Assembly (NCBI GenBank): GCA_017590115.1
Contig: JAGGNK010006559.1
Location: 5,129,642-5,193,641 of the forward strand
Direction of reading: 5' to 3'
DNA: 64,000 nt
From: Montifringilla adamsi
Taxonomy: Eukaryota; Chordata; Aves; Passeriformes; Passeridae
Part shown: one piece after another, positions 13,401 through 26,283 of the stretch
Numbering within the stretch: the first letter of the stretch is position 1
Layout: the number at the start of each line of letters is the position of its first letter
Notes under the pieces: model-generated
What the model was told of the DNA's origin: nothing
Seen by the model: only the letters and a program-made list of their open reading frames with translations
The model's database searches: none
Position numbers and translations under genes: made by a program

Positions 13401-14392
13401 ACATCAAAGTTAAACCTTCTGTTTTAATCTTTAAAATAACATTTAAGCAGGGTCTAGAGATCCTGCAAAAGCTTCTTACCAATTCTACACCTCAAGTATG
13501 CATTTCTTAGTAAGTAATAAAGCTGCTTCTTCCAGCGTTTGGAGGCATCCCCATACCAATAAGCAATTGATTGAAAATATTTTTTTTCAAACAACTTAGG
13601 TAGGCCAGCACATAGATCTGTTCAAAGCAAAGCAACAAGAAAAAGCCAAGAAAAATTAATTTCTTCACCAATTACTTTGTATTTTCTTGGAGCAGGGTAG
13701 GAGACTTCTGATTCTCGTGTCTAGCGCACAAACTTATAAATTAGCAAATGCCCTGTACAGTTTAGCATGCTCCTGTCTAAGAATGATAAATCCTTCCAAG
13801 TTTGGCCACACAGAGTGGCCAAAACAGAGGAAACAACTTTTGCCCAGACAGTTCCAGACTCCCTGGAGTCACAAATCACTGTTTCAGAAATTCAAACCCC
13901 AGCTCTGCAGAACAGCAGACAGCAAAAGTTCCTAGAAGATAGAGCTTAGAACATGTTTTTCCAGTGCTCCTTCCAACATGATGATGATCAGAATCAGTCA
14001 GATGCATCCTCACATATAAAACATGTGCTTTGGCCAATACCCTGAAAATAGTCCTGTTTAAAAATAAGTCTTTGAAAACACAGACTTCAAGTAACTTTTA
14101 AGAAATAAAAGGTGGAGGAAAACAGTATCGTAGGACTGCTGGGGAAAAGACAGAAGCATGAGGAAAAGACAGAGGGTTAGGCAGAGGAAAGTTACCAAGA
14201 CAAAGGAATTGGTACAGATGGAATTGGTTACCAAGACAGAAAGAACATGGATGATAGTTTTTACTAAAAACTTTTTTGTTTTATCTAAACACAGAAGAGC
14301 TGCAATCAATTTGTATTGGTTTGTATCCTACATCCATATTAAATGGATGTATCCTACATCCATTTAATGACACTCAAATAAATGTTACTCAC
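7405..14392 (-). other. LAMA1: LAMA1 intron 3
   Basis: This intron is 6,988 bp, AT-rich, with no confident gene or CR1 copy. It contains TTTGG-rich low-complexity sequence (about 7,715-7,795), a T19 run (8,580-8,598), a short imperfect direct repeat of GTTACCAAGACA (around 14,190-14,243) and a perfect inverted repeat close to exon 3 (14,339-14,367). Confidence 0.85.
14339..14367. repeat. Perfect 13-bp inverted repeat with 3-nt loop next to the exon 3 splice donor
   Basis: The left arm TTAAATGGATGTA (14,339-14,351) is the exact reverse complement of the right arm (14,355-14,367), with TCC between. It lies in intron 3, starting 24 nt downstream of the exon 3 donor in the LAMA1 transcript. A neighbouring partial copy of CCTACATCCAT (about 14,327-14,337) suggests it arose by local duplication and inversion. 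It would fold into a stable RNA hairpin. Confidence 0.9.
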
Positions 14393-14505
14393 CTGCCTTA
14401 AATCCAAGGTGATGGTGACCCAGTGGTATTGCCTTCCATTCTGAATGCTGGGACTCTGCCACCAGTTATTGGTACCATCGATTGCACTGGAAATTGGGTG
14501 CTGTT
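14393..14505 (-). CDS. LAMA1: LAMA1 exon 3: LN domain, WWQSPSIQNG segment
   Basis: This 113-nt exon completes codon 85 (Glu) and encodes residues 86-122. It carries the LN hallmark DGTNNWWQSPSIQNG followed by HWVTITLDLRQ. The acceptor is TTTGAAACAG (ag at 14,507-14,506) and the donor is GTGAGTAA (gt at 14,392-14,391). It leaves the frame in phase 0. Only 344 bp of intron separate it from exon 2. A perfect 13-bp inverted repeat lies 24 nt beyond its donor. Confidence 0.96.
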
Positions 14506-14849
14506 CTGTTTCAAAGCAAAAAAATTAAACATCTCTTGAAAATAAATCTCACTGAACTTTTCTGACCCAGCACATTTATTTCACACAAAGAACAATCTCT
14601 TCCTGTCATAAAGCAGTAAAAGCTGAAATCTGCCCTCAGACAAAAAGGTTGTCACTGGATCTTGCAGTGCTCAGTGGTGATACATGGTGCTCACACTTTG
14701 TCAGCCTTTCGCTCCAAGGTAATCGCACTCACATAGTAGACACATTAAAATCAAAACGTATTTGATTTTAATATACTGTATTCAAGGGAAAGGGTTAAAA
14801 AAAGACACAAACTCATGAAACAAACAAATCCAAAACATATGAAGCTTAC
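14506..14849 (-). other. LAMA1: LAMA1 intron 2
   Basis: This short intron of 344 bp separates exons 2 and 3. No repeat or other feature was recognised in it. Confidence 0.9.
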
Positions 14850-15020
14850 CTTTGGGATTGGCGCTGTGACTGTCACAGACGCGGCACTGGGCATTGCGCA
14901 GGGGCCGTCCGGGAACGTGCTCCACCAGTTTGCAGAACATCTCTGGTCCCTTCTCCCCACAGGTGGCATTGGTGGAGATGTGAGCATTGCTGGCCAGGTT
15001 CAAAATGGCAGGAAACAGGC
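14850..15020 (-). CDS. LAMA1: LAMA1 exon 2: start of the LN domain
   Basis: This exon encodes residues 28-84 plus the first base of codon 85. It begins after a ...TTTCAAG acceptor (ag at 15,022-15,021) with GLFPAILNLASNAHIS and ends ...SANPK before a GTAAG donor (gt at 14,849-14,848). It contains the conserved cysteines C48, C57, C73 and C76 of the laminin N-terminal domain and an N-glycosylation sequon N45-A-T. The sequence is very close to mammalian laminin alpha-1 in this stretch. The ends are fixed by the phase-1 joins on both sides. Confidence 0.96.
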
Positions 15021-15792
15021 CTTGAAAGAAATAATGTTTATCAGCACATTGTAAGACATGCAAAGTTGGCACCCTGACAGCAGTATCCCTGTTATTTCAC
15101 TCTGTGTTTGGATGTTTCATGCTGAGGAACACAAGAGTTTGCAAACCAACTCTCCCAGTTACTAAACCTTCCCTTGCCTAGATCAAACCCTGGGGGACAA
15201 CTGGCCCACTGCCAGAATCAAAGAGGGATTATAGAGCACACACTCAGCTGGTGTGGAAATCGGCATTTTACACAAGCTCTTTGCATCAGGAACACCACTG
15301 GCCTGAACAGGACACTCCAGACTTGAAAGATTTAAGGACTGAACTTTAGACCTTTGCTACAGGCCTCTTCTCCAGTCTCTGTAAAGTCTAAGGGATATTT
15401 TGCTTGCCACTTATTAATCTTTATACAAACACTTCAGTGTTCTTTCAAATATTTTTCTCTTGTGCATAGGAATAATGTAACAACAGAGTAAGTTTCAAGA
15501 TTACAACTACCAGACCAGGAATCCTTCATTTTTTCTAAAAGGAGTAAAGTTTTACTTTGATTTGAAGGCTACTGATAAAATTTCTAGAATACTATATGTG
15601 ACAGAAGTTAAGCACAGTTCCTCAATCAGCTTCCAGCTGTCCCTCATGAGCTAAAAAGCTTTTCTTTCTTGCATGGTTATGGTGCAACAAAGATACTCCA
15701 TTTCCACTCATAAATAACTCTGAAAAAGAAGCAATTTCAGAAAGAGGAGTCCTGTCTTTAGAAATTAAGCCCAGTGGGCTAAAATCAAAGCT

Positions 15793-15943
15793 AGAGGGGT
15801 TATGGAGTCTCTCTCTGGAGACATTCCAAACCCACCTGAACAAGTTCCTGTGTAATCTGCTCAGCGTGACCCTGCCTTGGCAGTGTCATTGGACCACGTG
15901 ACCTCCAGAAGTCCCTTCCAACCCTAACAATTCTGTGATTTAA
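15793..15943 (+). mobile_element. CR1 3'-end fragment, plus orientation
   Basis: About 150 bp matches the CR1 3' untranslated end. It starts around GGTTATGGAGTCTCTCTCTG, continues through TTCCTGTGTAATCTGCTCAG and GTGACCCTGCCTTGGCAG, and finishes with GTCCCTTCCAACCCTAACAA then TTCTGTGATTT. It differs from the 5,118-5,993 copy in its tail, so it represents a different CR1 subfamily. It lies in LAMA1 intron 1, antisense to the gene. Confidence 0.88.
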
Positions 15944-17363
15944 CAAGGCTACATTCAATATTCCTAATAAGTGTCTTTGCCCAGTAATTGTATTACCCTA
16001 GAAAGCCTGGAGAAAAGTTTCAGTGTTATTTAAGAATTGCCTTCAGGTATTGAAAACTTGGCTAAATCCTAACCCTCTGCACTACTGTATGAATAACAAA
16101 CTGTGTGTTTTCAATTGTGCTATACTTGAAATTTAATAGGAGGGAGATTGAGCTTTTTATTTTCTTTTTTTTAATCCTGACTTCATTTATGTTGAATCCA
16201 GAGTAGGTCGGATGCCTTGTTCTGATTACACCCAAATCTGATGCAGATGAGGATGCACATCCAAATGACTGCTCCAGTGAGGCTCTTCTGCCAGTAAGAT
16301 ATTTTCTGCACAGGCTTCTCTCACCTTGTACAGCATGTGTGCAGTGCATCTCCAGATGTAAAGCTAGAGCCAAAGAAGAAATGCTGCCTCTGTTTTCCTA
16401 CTCAACAAGAAAGCTCAGTGGTGGAAGAGGGTACCTTTTTTAACACTGCTCTCCGATGATATAAAATCTTTCTTATTCAGTATTAATTGCTGTTCATGCA
16501 GAGGTGTATCAGCCTGTCTTCAAGAGCTATCCATTACTTCCCCAGTCACCCATTACCTTCCCGCACATTATACAGTAGCCCTGCCATTTCTTTCCATGTG
16601 CTACAGTGAAATAATTTGCCTCCATCAACCTTCAGTCAACAGACTTGTGCCAAAGGAATAGCAATGCTATGATGAGTTTTCTGGGTCCCACAGACATAAA
16701 ATAAGAGCACTTCAATCCAAGTGAGTTGCACTGGAATTTTGCCCCAGGATGCAAATAAAAAGCAGGAGGTTGTTAGCATTGTCCTGCAAGGTACTGCATC
16801 TCTTCAAATCCTAGTTGACTATCTTCACCTCTGAATCTCTTTACCACAATTATATTTTAAGGCAAACTGCAGAGCTGCAGCCGCTGATTTCAGGGAAGAT
16901 CAAGAATAGCGTCCAAGATGTTTTATTAGGAAACAGTAACTATCTGCTACAAATGAAATTGGAAAAAGGCAGATTTCAAATAAATGAGTTGCATCTTCAA
17001 AGAACATTGTTCCTCTTTATTCTTTTATTAAGGAGAACCAGGTACTCAGAATTAAGAATTAAAAAGTACTTAGGTGCTGCTCTGCCAACCCCTCTTCTTC
17101 ACTTCTCCACCCTCCCCCCGCCCCCAAAAAACAGAAAACCAAACATCTGCTAAGATATTTTTATGCCTTGTAGGAAGCAGTAGATATGATAAAGATGATC
17201 AACCACAGAATCAGTCACTTAAATGAGCCATTTACAGATAAACAGGTGACTGTCGTCATATCTTAGTGTGAAATGCAAGTGGCCATAACTGACATGAAAC
17301 TCCATCAGAAGATAATATATTTCATTAAACTGAAACTTTAGCAAATAATATTTGCATTTTTAA

Positions 17364-17768
17364 GAAAGGACCTCTGAGATCATGAACTCCAACCTCTGAT
17401 TACCACATCATCAACTAGACCATGGCACCAAGCGCCACACAGAGTCATTTCTTGAATACCTCTAGGGACAGTGACTCCACGACTTCCCTGGGCAGTCCAT
17501 TTCCCATGTTTAACAACTATTCCCATGAAGACATTCTGATCCTGAGGTCAAACCTGAATCTCCCCGGGCACAGCTTAAATCTATGTCCTTTCATCCTACT
17601 ACTTGTTGTGCGGGAGAATAGGCTGGCCCTCGCCTGGCTGTACCCTCCTTTTCAGGTAGTTACAGGGCGTGATAAAGCCTCTCCTGAGCCTTCTTTCCTC
17701 CAGGCTAAACAACCCCAGCCCTCTAAGTCCCTTCTCACAGGACTTACCCTCTAGACCCTTCATCCATT
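17364..17768 (-). mobile_element. CR1 LINE fragment, minus orientation
   Basis: Read on the minus strand this is a CR1 3' segment. On the plus strand it shows the reverse complement of typical CR1 landmarks: GATCATGAACTCCAACCTCT, GTGACTCCACGACTTCCCTG, CATCCTACTACTTGTTGTGC and CAACCCCAGCCCTCTAAGTC. It is diverged and lacks the extreme 3' repeat, so it is an old truncated copy. Orientation is the same as LAMA1 transcription. Confidence 0.88.
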
Positions 17769-20700
17769 TAACTTTCACAGTTTTCTATCTAAAGTACAGC
17801 ACAAATGATAGATTAAATTGGATTTATTATATTATTCCCACCAGAACAGAAGGCAAGTGCTCCATGAAAAACCATGGGAATTACTGCTCAGCATTTTGCA
17901 AGAGACTATGGTGGTCCTGAGAAAAACTGGAAGAATTTTTAAACTAAACTCATTTACTTCTAAATGCTGGCCAGCTCTTTTCATGCTAAGGCAAACTCTT
18001 TCATTATTTTCCAGCTACTCAGATGCTCATTTGCCTCAAACCAGAGATTTGCACACACACCAATGCCAGAAAATGAAGTGTACAGATGTTAATTTGACCT
18101 TGAGAAAGAATAACAACTGGTTCACTACTGCTCAGCACAACTAAGCATAATGTTTTCATTAGAAGTTCAAACAAGTTGCTCTCATTTATAAAGGGCTTGG
18201 TTTCAGCCAGATGCATGACTAAAACTCAGTAAGAGAGAACTGAAAATCTGAGTGGGTACTGTCAGAATTATGTCATTCAGAGCTTTCCTAGAGAGACAAA
18301 ACACCTCAAGCTCAGAGGAAATGGTGGGAACTACATTCCTAGTAAGGTGACCTGCAATGTGGATAGTGCAGAATTTGTCACATCCACCCTCTACACTGTT
18401 CAATCCTTCAGGAAATGACAAGAAGTAATTCAGAGGGTAGATGCATTTGTTGTACGTACAGCTCAGCAGGCAGACCTTATGGTGAAGGACATAGCACTAG
18501 TGTTCTGCCAAAACTCAGGAAAAAGGCTTGTTCATAATGAAGCCAGTTGTAACATTTTCAAATGATGAACAGTTGATGATGGTCAGCATGCAGTGTGCCA
18601 GGGGAAAAGAAGACAGGCAAAAAGCTTTAAGGCAGACAAGACAATTTCTATTTTATGTGCTTCAATATTCAGAGCCTATTGACTCTGATTCCTCAAATTA
18701 ACAGGGACAGGTGGAGCATACAGCTTATTGGAGCAGATTCAAAGTACTGGTAATTCATGCAGGCCATCATGGATTGCTTAAGTAAAAGACATCTCTAGCC
18801 AGGACAGCTATCTTTCTATTGTAAAGTTAATGGTCAAGCATACAGCCTACATTTCTTTGGGAATTATTCTATTTTAAACCAGAAGTTCTCACAAGCTTGT
18901 TGTTGCTGATGTAAATATCATCATATTTCCTGGGTAATTCTTTGTGGGTTTGTAAGCTTTAACTTTGTTACATATACAGACTACCAAGCACCTGAAGTTC
19001 TCACCAAGAAGAATTTCAAGAATTTGGGACATTTGCAGGATTCTGGTAACTCTAACAGCTCAATGCATATCTGTTGCTTCATTCTGGGTACACCTGATTT
19101 ATTGCACACAAGCAGATCACAGCAATTATAATCATTCCATAGTACTGTGCAATGAGTCTGACATATCTGGACTTACTGAGCATTTTGTCCAGCTCAGATA
19201 TCCTGTCCACGTAGAGCAGCATCACTGCAGTCTAACATTAGACTTACTCTCCATGCTGAGCCCACAGCACATATCCATCACTAAATGCAAATATGGAAAT
19301 CATATGCATTTGTGAGCCATTTATCAAAGGCTTTTTAGACAATTTTTCCCCCTTCCTTCTAAGTTTTCTCAATATAGGACCCTTGGCTGCATTTTATACA
19401 GCTAGATCTGAACAAAACCCCAATTTCATTTTCTGATTAATGATTTTTTGCAATCAGAAAATTAATAGTATTTTGGGTAGAAGATAAGTGGATTTGTGCA
19501 TTTTGGCAAAACACATGCATGAGCTGTGTTTTCGACCATGTTAAATCCTCACAGTGTGACAGACAGTGCAAAACTACTTTCTACAGATGGTACGTGAAGG
19601 GAGACAGTCCCAAGAATAAAAATCTTCCCTGCAGAGGCATAGCTGATTAAAATAATTTCTTTTAAAAACAGCTGCACAAACAGAAGCATGCACATGAGAA
19701 TTCTACTCTACATGGGCTTCACTACACCATCGAATATATTCAACAAGCACAATAAAGACAATATATTTTGGTATCCACATCAACACAGTAAGGATGGCAA
19801 AACTCTTAGAGAAATGCCGCGTTTAAGACAGCTTCTTCCTGAATCCAGATTCACTGATCTGTCTGATATTTCCAGAAATCTAACTAAATTACAGAGGTGT
19901 TTGTTGGGGTTTTTTTTCAAAGACTAATGGGAAATGAATACAAAAGATTATATGAAGCAAGCCAAGAACTGAGTTCAGAAAGTTTTCTGGATTGTTCATC
20001 AGTGTATACAATGATGACTCTAAACCAGACTTCAGTGAGAACCATCGAGACATTCAGCAATGCCAACAGCCTGACTGCTCTCTAAGTATTTTGGCTTTTT
20101 TTTGTGCTGAGTGTAATAAAGCAGTAATTTGCAAGGGAACAAAGTAGATCTGACATAAAAAACATAAAGAGCTGATGTGTTCAGTAACAATGAGCTTTTA
20201 TTGTGTAATTTTTCAGAACACAGAAATACTTGAAGGGATCTAATCTCATTTGCAAGTTAGCATTTTTCTAAAAATGTAAAGGCAATCAGCAGCTCATAAC
20301 AAGCTGGGAATGCTGAAGTTTGCTCACAAGCAATGGATTCTCCCTTCACTGAAAACATACACAGAGTACACAGTTGTTCAGAATAGTTTGATGCACTTCA
20401 GGAGAACCAAATAGACTAAAGACAAAATGTAATAAAACGTCACAGTATTAGAATATATAAAATATTTAATAGCATTACACACAGAAGTTGAGGTCACATT
20501 CTTGGTAACATTCTCAGACTGTTTTCACTAGCACAGATTTAATTTAGTTGTTCTGTCTTATTCAAGTTTTGGATTAAATGAGTTTACTAAATAAAGGCCC
20601 TGGAACTATCAGGCTTGGGTTCAGATTCCTAGCCTGCTCAATAGATTTACTCTCATTATATTTTACCAACAAGCACCTCTAGTTTAACCTTCTCTATGCA

Positions 20701-23700
20701 CTTTCATCAGAATCCTACCCTGTAATCACATCAAATATCTAGGCTGGTTTCCCTAAAATAAATGGCCTGAAATTGTTAACTTCTAACTACAGGAATTAAG
20801 GTACTAATTCTCTGTTCTTACAGTCAGCAAGAAATGTGGGTTTAACACTCAACCTGCCTTATAATCCACTTTGTGGAGACATTGCCTAAAATGTGTTAGC
20901 TGCAGCATTAAACCATTTGAAAACCTGAAATCTCCACTACAACTTACATAGTAGCCTTAGGCAGCAAGACACTAGTTAGAAATTAATTTGAAAACTGATC
21001 ACGCCTTTTTCTGTAGCTCAACATAGTGGAGAATTTCTGCTAGGAAAACATCAAGTTTACAGGATTTAACTATATAGTATGTTTAGGGTTTTTAAGCAGA
21101 ACATCTGCAAACTTTAATTTGTAATATTTAGATAAAACTACTTCAGAGTTAAAAGAAACCTCTACCATGACAGAGTATTATCTTTTCTTAAAAACTATTC
21201 CTTATTTCTTCTTATACTGTAGAGCAAAGATTATTAATGTATCAATCACAGAAATACTAGGTAGTGAAGACTATATTTATTTAATTTAATCAGCTTTTAA
21301 TGTAAGAACATACTAAGTTTGTCTCTTCTCAAGAGCTTCCAATGAGGATATTCCTCAACATCCTTGACAAGTCTATTCTGACACTTTATCACTTTAAAAG
21401 TTACAAATTTTCAGTCCTCTTTGCTGCATTCATCATCAGTCATGATCTTGATTACAACTTTTGTTTATCTGAGCTGTTATCATACACCCTTTTCCAGACT
21501 ATGTAAACAGTCCTCTTAATCTTTCTGCAGTCCACCTTCTAAACTTCTTATCCTTCTGAGTTGTGGGCAGCTTGTATTTTTCCAACAGTGTGGATCCTCA
21601 GACCTCATCAGCACCAACTGGAGCAGAATAACTTCTTAAACTCTTGACAGTTTTATTAACACACATGAGAATAAGTTTTGTATTTTTTCCAGGTACTGCT
21701 CTTGTTTGCATCACACACCAAGGTAAGTAAAAGACCCTGGTCTGTTGTACTGCAGAGCTTGGGCACTTACACAAAAGAAGTATACTCCACATCAGACCCT
21801 GGATGAGTTCAGGTTATCTGTAAAACAGATTACTCTGCAGACATTTGCTGAACACTCAACCACTTGCTTTCAGAACAGTCTGCTGATTATTTTACAGCTC
21901 TGATCCACTCAAGCTTTTGCAAATCACTCTTAAGCAATCCAACAGGAGCGCCAGAAAAAAGGACAACAAAACAAGTTCATTACACCAGTTAATGTAACAA
22001 AAAACATTCTGTTTGAACTCTACAAGCTGTTAGAGCACAAACAAGCTACAGATGATGAAACTTTGCCCCTTCTAAATGGCGAAGTCTTCTCTGCCAAATA
22101 TTTTTTTTCTGCAGTTGCTTATGTGCATTCAGCATTAATGAGGGCCATATTGCAGACAGGGTACTACAGCAAAAGCATTTTACATACTGTGGTCTCCCTT
22201 AGGCTGGATGATGTGCTAATTAGTATTCTGTGCTCAGAAATGTATTGAAAATAATTACAACACTGCAAGTTAATAAATTTATAACACCAGAAATTAATGA
22301 AATTCTGTCAAACTCAGACTGGAAACTAAGTAAAAGTTTGCTCATTCAAGAATAAACACCAGGTGCATTTTTCTCCCACAACTAGTTTCCTCAATATAGT
22401 TTGTGAAGGTTAAGGAGCAAGTGTCTGGCATAACATGCACATCTTCCTTAAAATTCCCAAACGCCAGCACATAGCCAGGCTGATGTAACAGAATTTGAAC
22501 AAGGTAAAAGAAAAACCATGCCTTTTCTTTTCTTTTCCAAAGGAGGGCAGAAAACCTGAGCTCTAAAAAAATTTGAAATTTCAAAGTGTATGAAGCATGC
22601 TATATACAAAATGATTGGAAAACTAGGGAGAGGATAAGGCTGCAAAAACATGGTCCGGGTGCAGGTGCTTAAAATTGAAGAAGCTGGAGTTTTCAGCCCC
22701 AACCAGACATTCCTACAAATGTGCTACCTTGTTTCTCAAAGGAATGCACATCATCTTTGACAGCCTGAGCATAGAAAACACTGGTGAATTCAAGAGGTTT
22801 CATAGCTTACATCCCAGCCCTGAATGTGGTTTCTAGTATTATGGCTTGGTCCTTTCACAGATTTTAGGGATTTGAGGAAAAAAAAATTAGTTCCTGGAGA
22901 AAAATAAAAAAAATTCTATCACAGGTATTTCTAATACCTTCAGTTTTGACAGTAACTTACTGGTTATTTTGATCAGAACAAACTGAGGGGTAATGGAATA
23001 AAAGAAAACTAGATTTTATGCTAGTTTTAGCATCCGACAGTAAAACTTGATATGAAAGGCAAGTAATTTTGAGTATTCTATCATGCATTTCCAAAATATA
23101 ATCAATATTTCTTCTGTCAAGTCATGTCTTGCAAGTATTGATTTTTTGTATGATGTAGGCCAGTTCAAGAATCTGCCCAGAAATTGTCACAGCATTTACA
23201 CCAAAGCAAAAGAGCCACAAGTTGACAGATGGGCAGGCTGCCAAGGAACAACAAACCTGCCAGACCATGAAATTAGTTCTGTCTTGTTCACCCAAAGCTT
23301 TTTCCACACGTGGAGGAGTCTGCATCATTGTGCTTGTTGGTTTGGGGGTTGTTCTTTCTTTTACCAGTACACTAGCTTTTTTTCTGAAGTCATCAGTTGG
23401 GAACAATCTTTGCTCAAACCTGAAGTAAATACAAGCCACAGCTATTATAGACTTCAGTGTCTTGTCAGTTTTGCTTATATGCTGCCTAAGGCATAGTATT
23501 AGCTTAGAGCAACATAACAGAAGTACTGGCAGTGTGACTGGCATGTCAAAGACTAAGGACCTCAGTCACTTGTCACTTATGATGTGGCATATCAATATCA
23601 ACAAAACAAAACAGTTTTGTTCTTACTGATGTCGGATCCATAGTAGACTTCCCTCACGCCTCCTTAATATGATGCCTTCAATAATATCTCCCCTGAACTT

Positions 23701-26265
23701 CTTTTCTATCACCAGTATTCAACCTGAAGCAACTGTCTTCAGGTTGAAAATTAAAATCCTCTTGGGTTTAACTAATTAAATTTGCATGCATAAATGTACA
23801 GCTTCAGTCTGCATGCCAAATCATTCATTATAACAGAGGAAGTTATGACCCAAGTATCTATTAGTCCTCTTCTGAGTCTAAATTTCCATTTATCACTTGC
23901 AAATTCTGGGAGACCCGAGTTTGAGAAGAATTTTAAAGGTTTAGAGGCCTCACTCACTTCAGTACTGTGACTCAGTATCACAACCAAACAAAATGTTACT
24001 ACTTTTTGCCCTATGTAAAGATTAAGAAGGTTAAAACAGAAATACCCTTGAGTCAGCTGGCATCACTTTGTGATCATAAATGAAGTAGGTGCACTACAAA
24101 GGAACTCTGAAATGTGTTTTTCACTTATAAACCCAAAATGTATTTCATTTTCTTAATTTAAAAGGAAAGACTTGTCAACTCCTTAATGCTAGAAAATGCA
24201 CCTGTGTTAGATGAAGCTGAATGTCTATTAAAATAAAGTCGAATTTTTCCGTTTGTTAAGAAAAGCTATTTCAAGTTCAAGAGGTTTTGGCATCTCAGAG
24301 CTACCAGCTCTCCTGTTTTGAGACACGGAAGAAAAATGTTTTCATTCCAACAGGCACAAAGCCATTATCAGGGCATATACAGCCCTGTATCGCTGCCAGA
24401 TCTTCCTGGGTAGAAGGAAGCACATTTCCTCCAGCTTGAATGGACCTGAAAGGATTTGCAACTGTGTAACCCCAAAGACATGCAAAGCTTGGTCACTCCC
24501 CCGGTCTCTACTAACAAGATTTAGCAATCTCTAATTTTCAAGTTTAATTGGGAAAAATCTGTCGCGGTATTTTTTTGGGTTGGTTTTTTTTTTCATTTAT
24601 TTCAGTAGTAACCAACTGTTCAACATTATATAGAGGTAGGTTTCTGCTCTTTGTAAAAAGTAAAATATATCCTGCTACTTATTTTTTTTCTTAGGCATTT
24701 TACTCTAAGCAGCAAAGTAAAACTGCAAATCACCATGCTTTGTTTGGTCTTGCATCTGCTGGTCTCCAGGCACACAGATTAACAAATCTACAGGGCACAA
24801 ACTGCAACTATTTAAAAAAATCAATACTGAGTCAATTGTTGCACATTTTTTATGTTTCAAACTCTCACCACGTGCAAATTCTTATTTCATTATTTTACAG
24901 TAAATGCCTCCATGAAATTCAAAAGTATTTGTGTCACTCAGGTTAAATTCCTGAAAAAGTGTAATTTTAAGTACCAAAAAAAAACAAGGGGGAAAAAGAA
25001 AACAATATTTTAAAAAGTTCTCTTCTGTACTGACATTAATACTCAAGAACTCAGCCGGTCACATGGAATTTTAATCAAGTGTTCTGAAAGTATTTTGCCT
25101 TTGGCCTGAAAACAAGAATGATGCATTTCAGCCCAAAGCACAATTTTTGAGGAAAATTCTAACAGACTGAGAGTTCAAGTGGTTTAATTGAAAATTCAGC
25201 AACGTTACAGTGACACTAAAATAATAGCGAGGCACAGTTGGATCCTGCCTGAAACACCCCATACATTTTTTCTGATGACTGTGGGAAATGCAGCAACATG
25301 GGTAGAGCTGCAGAGTGGGCAGCTTATTTCCCATTGTCCTTAAGAACTGAAAAGATATGGAGCTTTGCTCAAATTTTAGAGAGATTGTATCATCTGTCGA
25401 TACTCTTCAGTACACAAAAAGGGTTTTCCTCCTTGGGGCAAACGTCCTGACCTCTTCCCTCCCACTGTATCAGTAAGAATCCCCTTCGGAGCCTCTTTAC
25501 CTATCACTCCTGCAGGATTCTCAGCCTACAAACACCCAGACTTGGAAGTGTCTATTACTACTATTAGCCATGGCAGCACAGCAACAAGCAGATCTTTCCA
25601 CCAAGCATCCACAGCAAAGTTTCTGAGCAACCTGACACATCACAGAAGCTGAAGATCAGCATGGCAGCCTCTGACCCACACCAAGATACCTGAACACAGC
25701 TGTCCATTAGCAGTTTTGTACCTGTTCCTTCATCACTGCCTTTAAGTCACAACCTACTGCTCATCACTATGGACAGATACTCAATTCATCTGGAAGTTCC
25801 CCAATCCATCACATACATCTCATTCTCATTGCCTGCCAAGGGTTGCCTCCACCATGGAAAATCTGCACTGTACTTTGAAGAATCATTTCTTCAATTAGAA
25901 ATATCCCCATTACAATGTTATTAAAGATGCACAAAACTAAGCTGTCCCCAGTGTGACCACTCCCAAGTAAAGAGCGATCAGCCAAGGACGGACTCTGCAT
26001 TAGCTGCATGCCTTTAGCATTGATGAACTTGGTCTGGAGAACATTGGCAGGCACACTGTAAACCAACTTCAAGGAAGATAAATTGGGATAGGTCTGGAAA
26101 GGACTTAATTCCTGTAACTTTTAGTTTAAAATTCATGTTTACATCTAAAGACAATTTCAGTATCAAGCTTACATTTTTGCATTAGCAAAAAAAGGCATGG
26201 TTCCTAAAATTCCAATCAGCTTATAGTGAGATTTATTGATAATATCTAAGTAACCTAGTTACAGT

Positions 26266-26283
26266 AAAAAAAAAAAAAAAAAA
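26266..26283. repeat. A18 homopolymer
   Basis: Eighteen consecutive A residues in LAMA1 intron 1. No mobile element was recognised beside it. Confidence 0.95.

Noticed and set aside
23083..23544. Overlapping 137- and 140-codon open frames on opposite strands in intron 1
   Set aside because: Sense/antisense overlap with no recognisable domain or biased composition. This is expected by chance over 64 kb.
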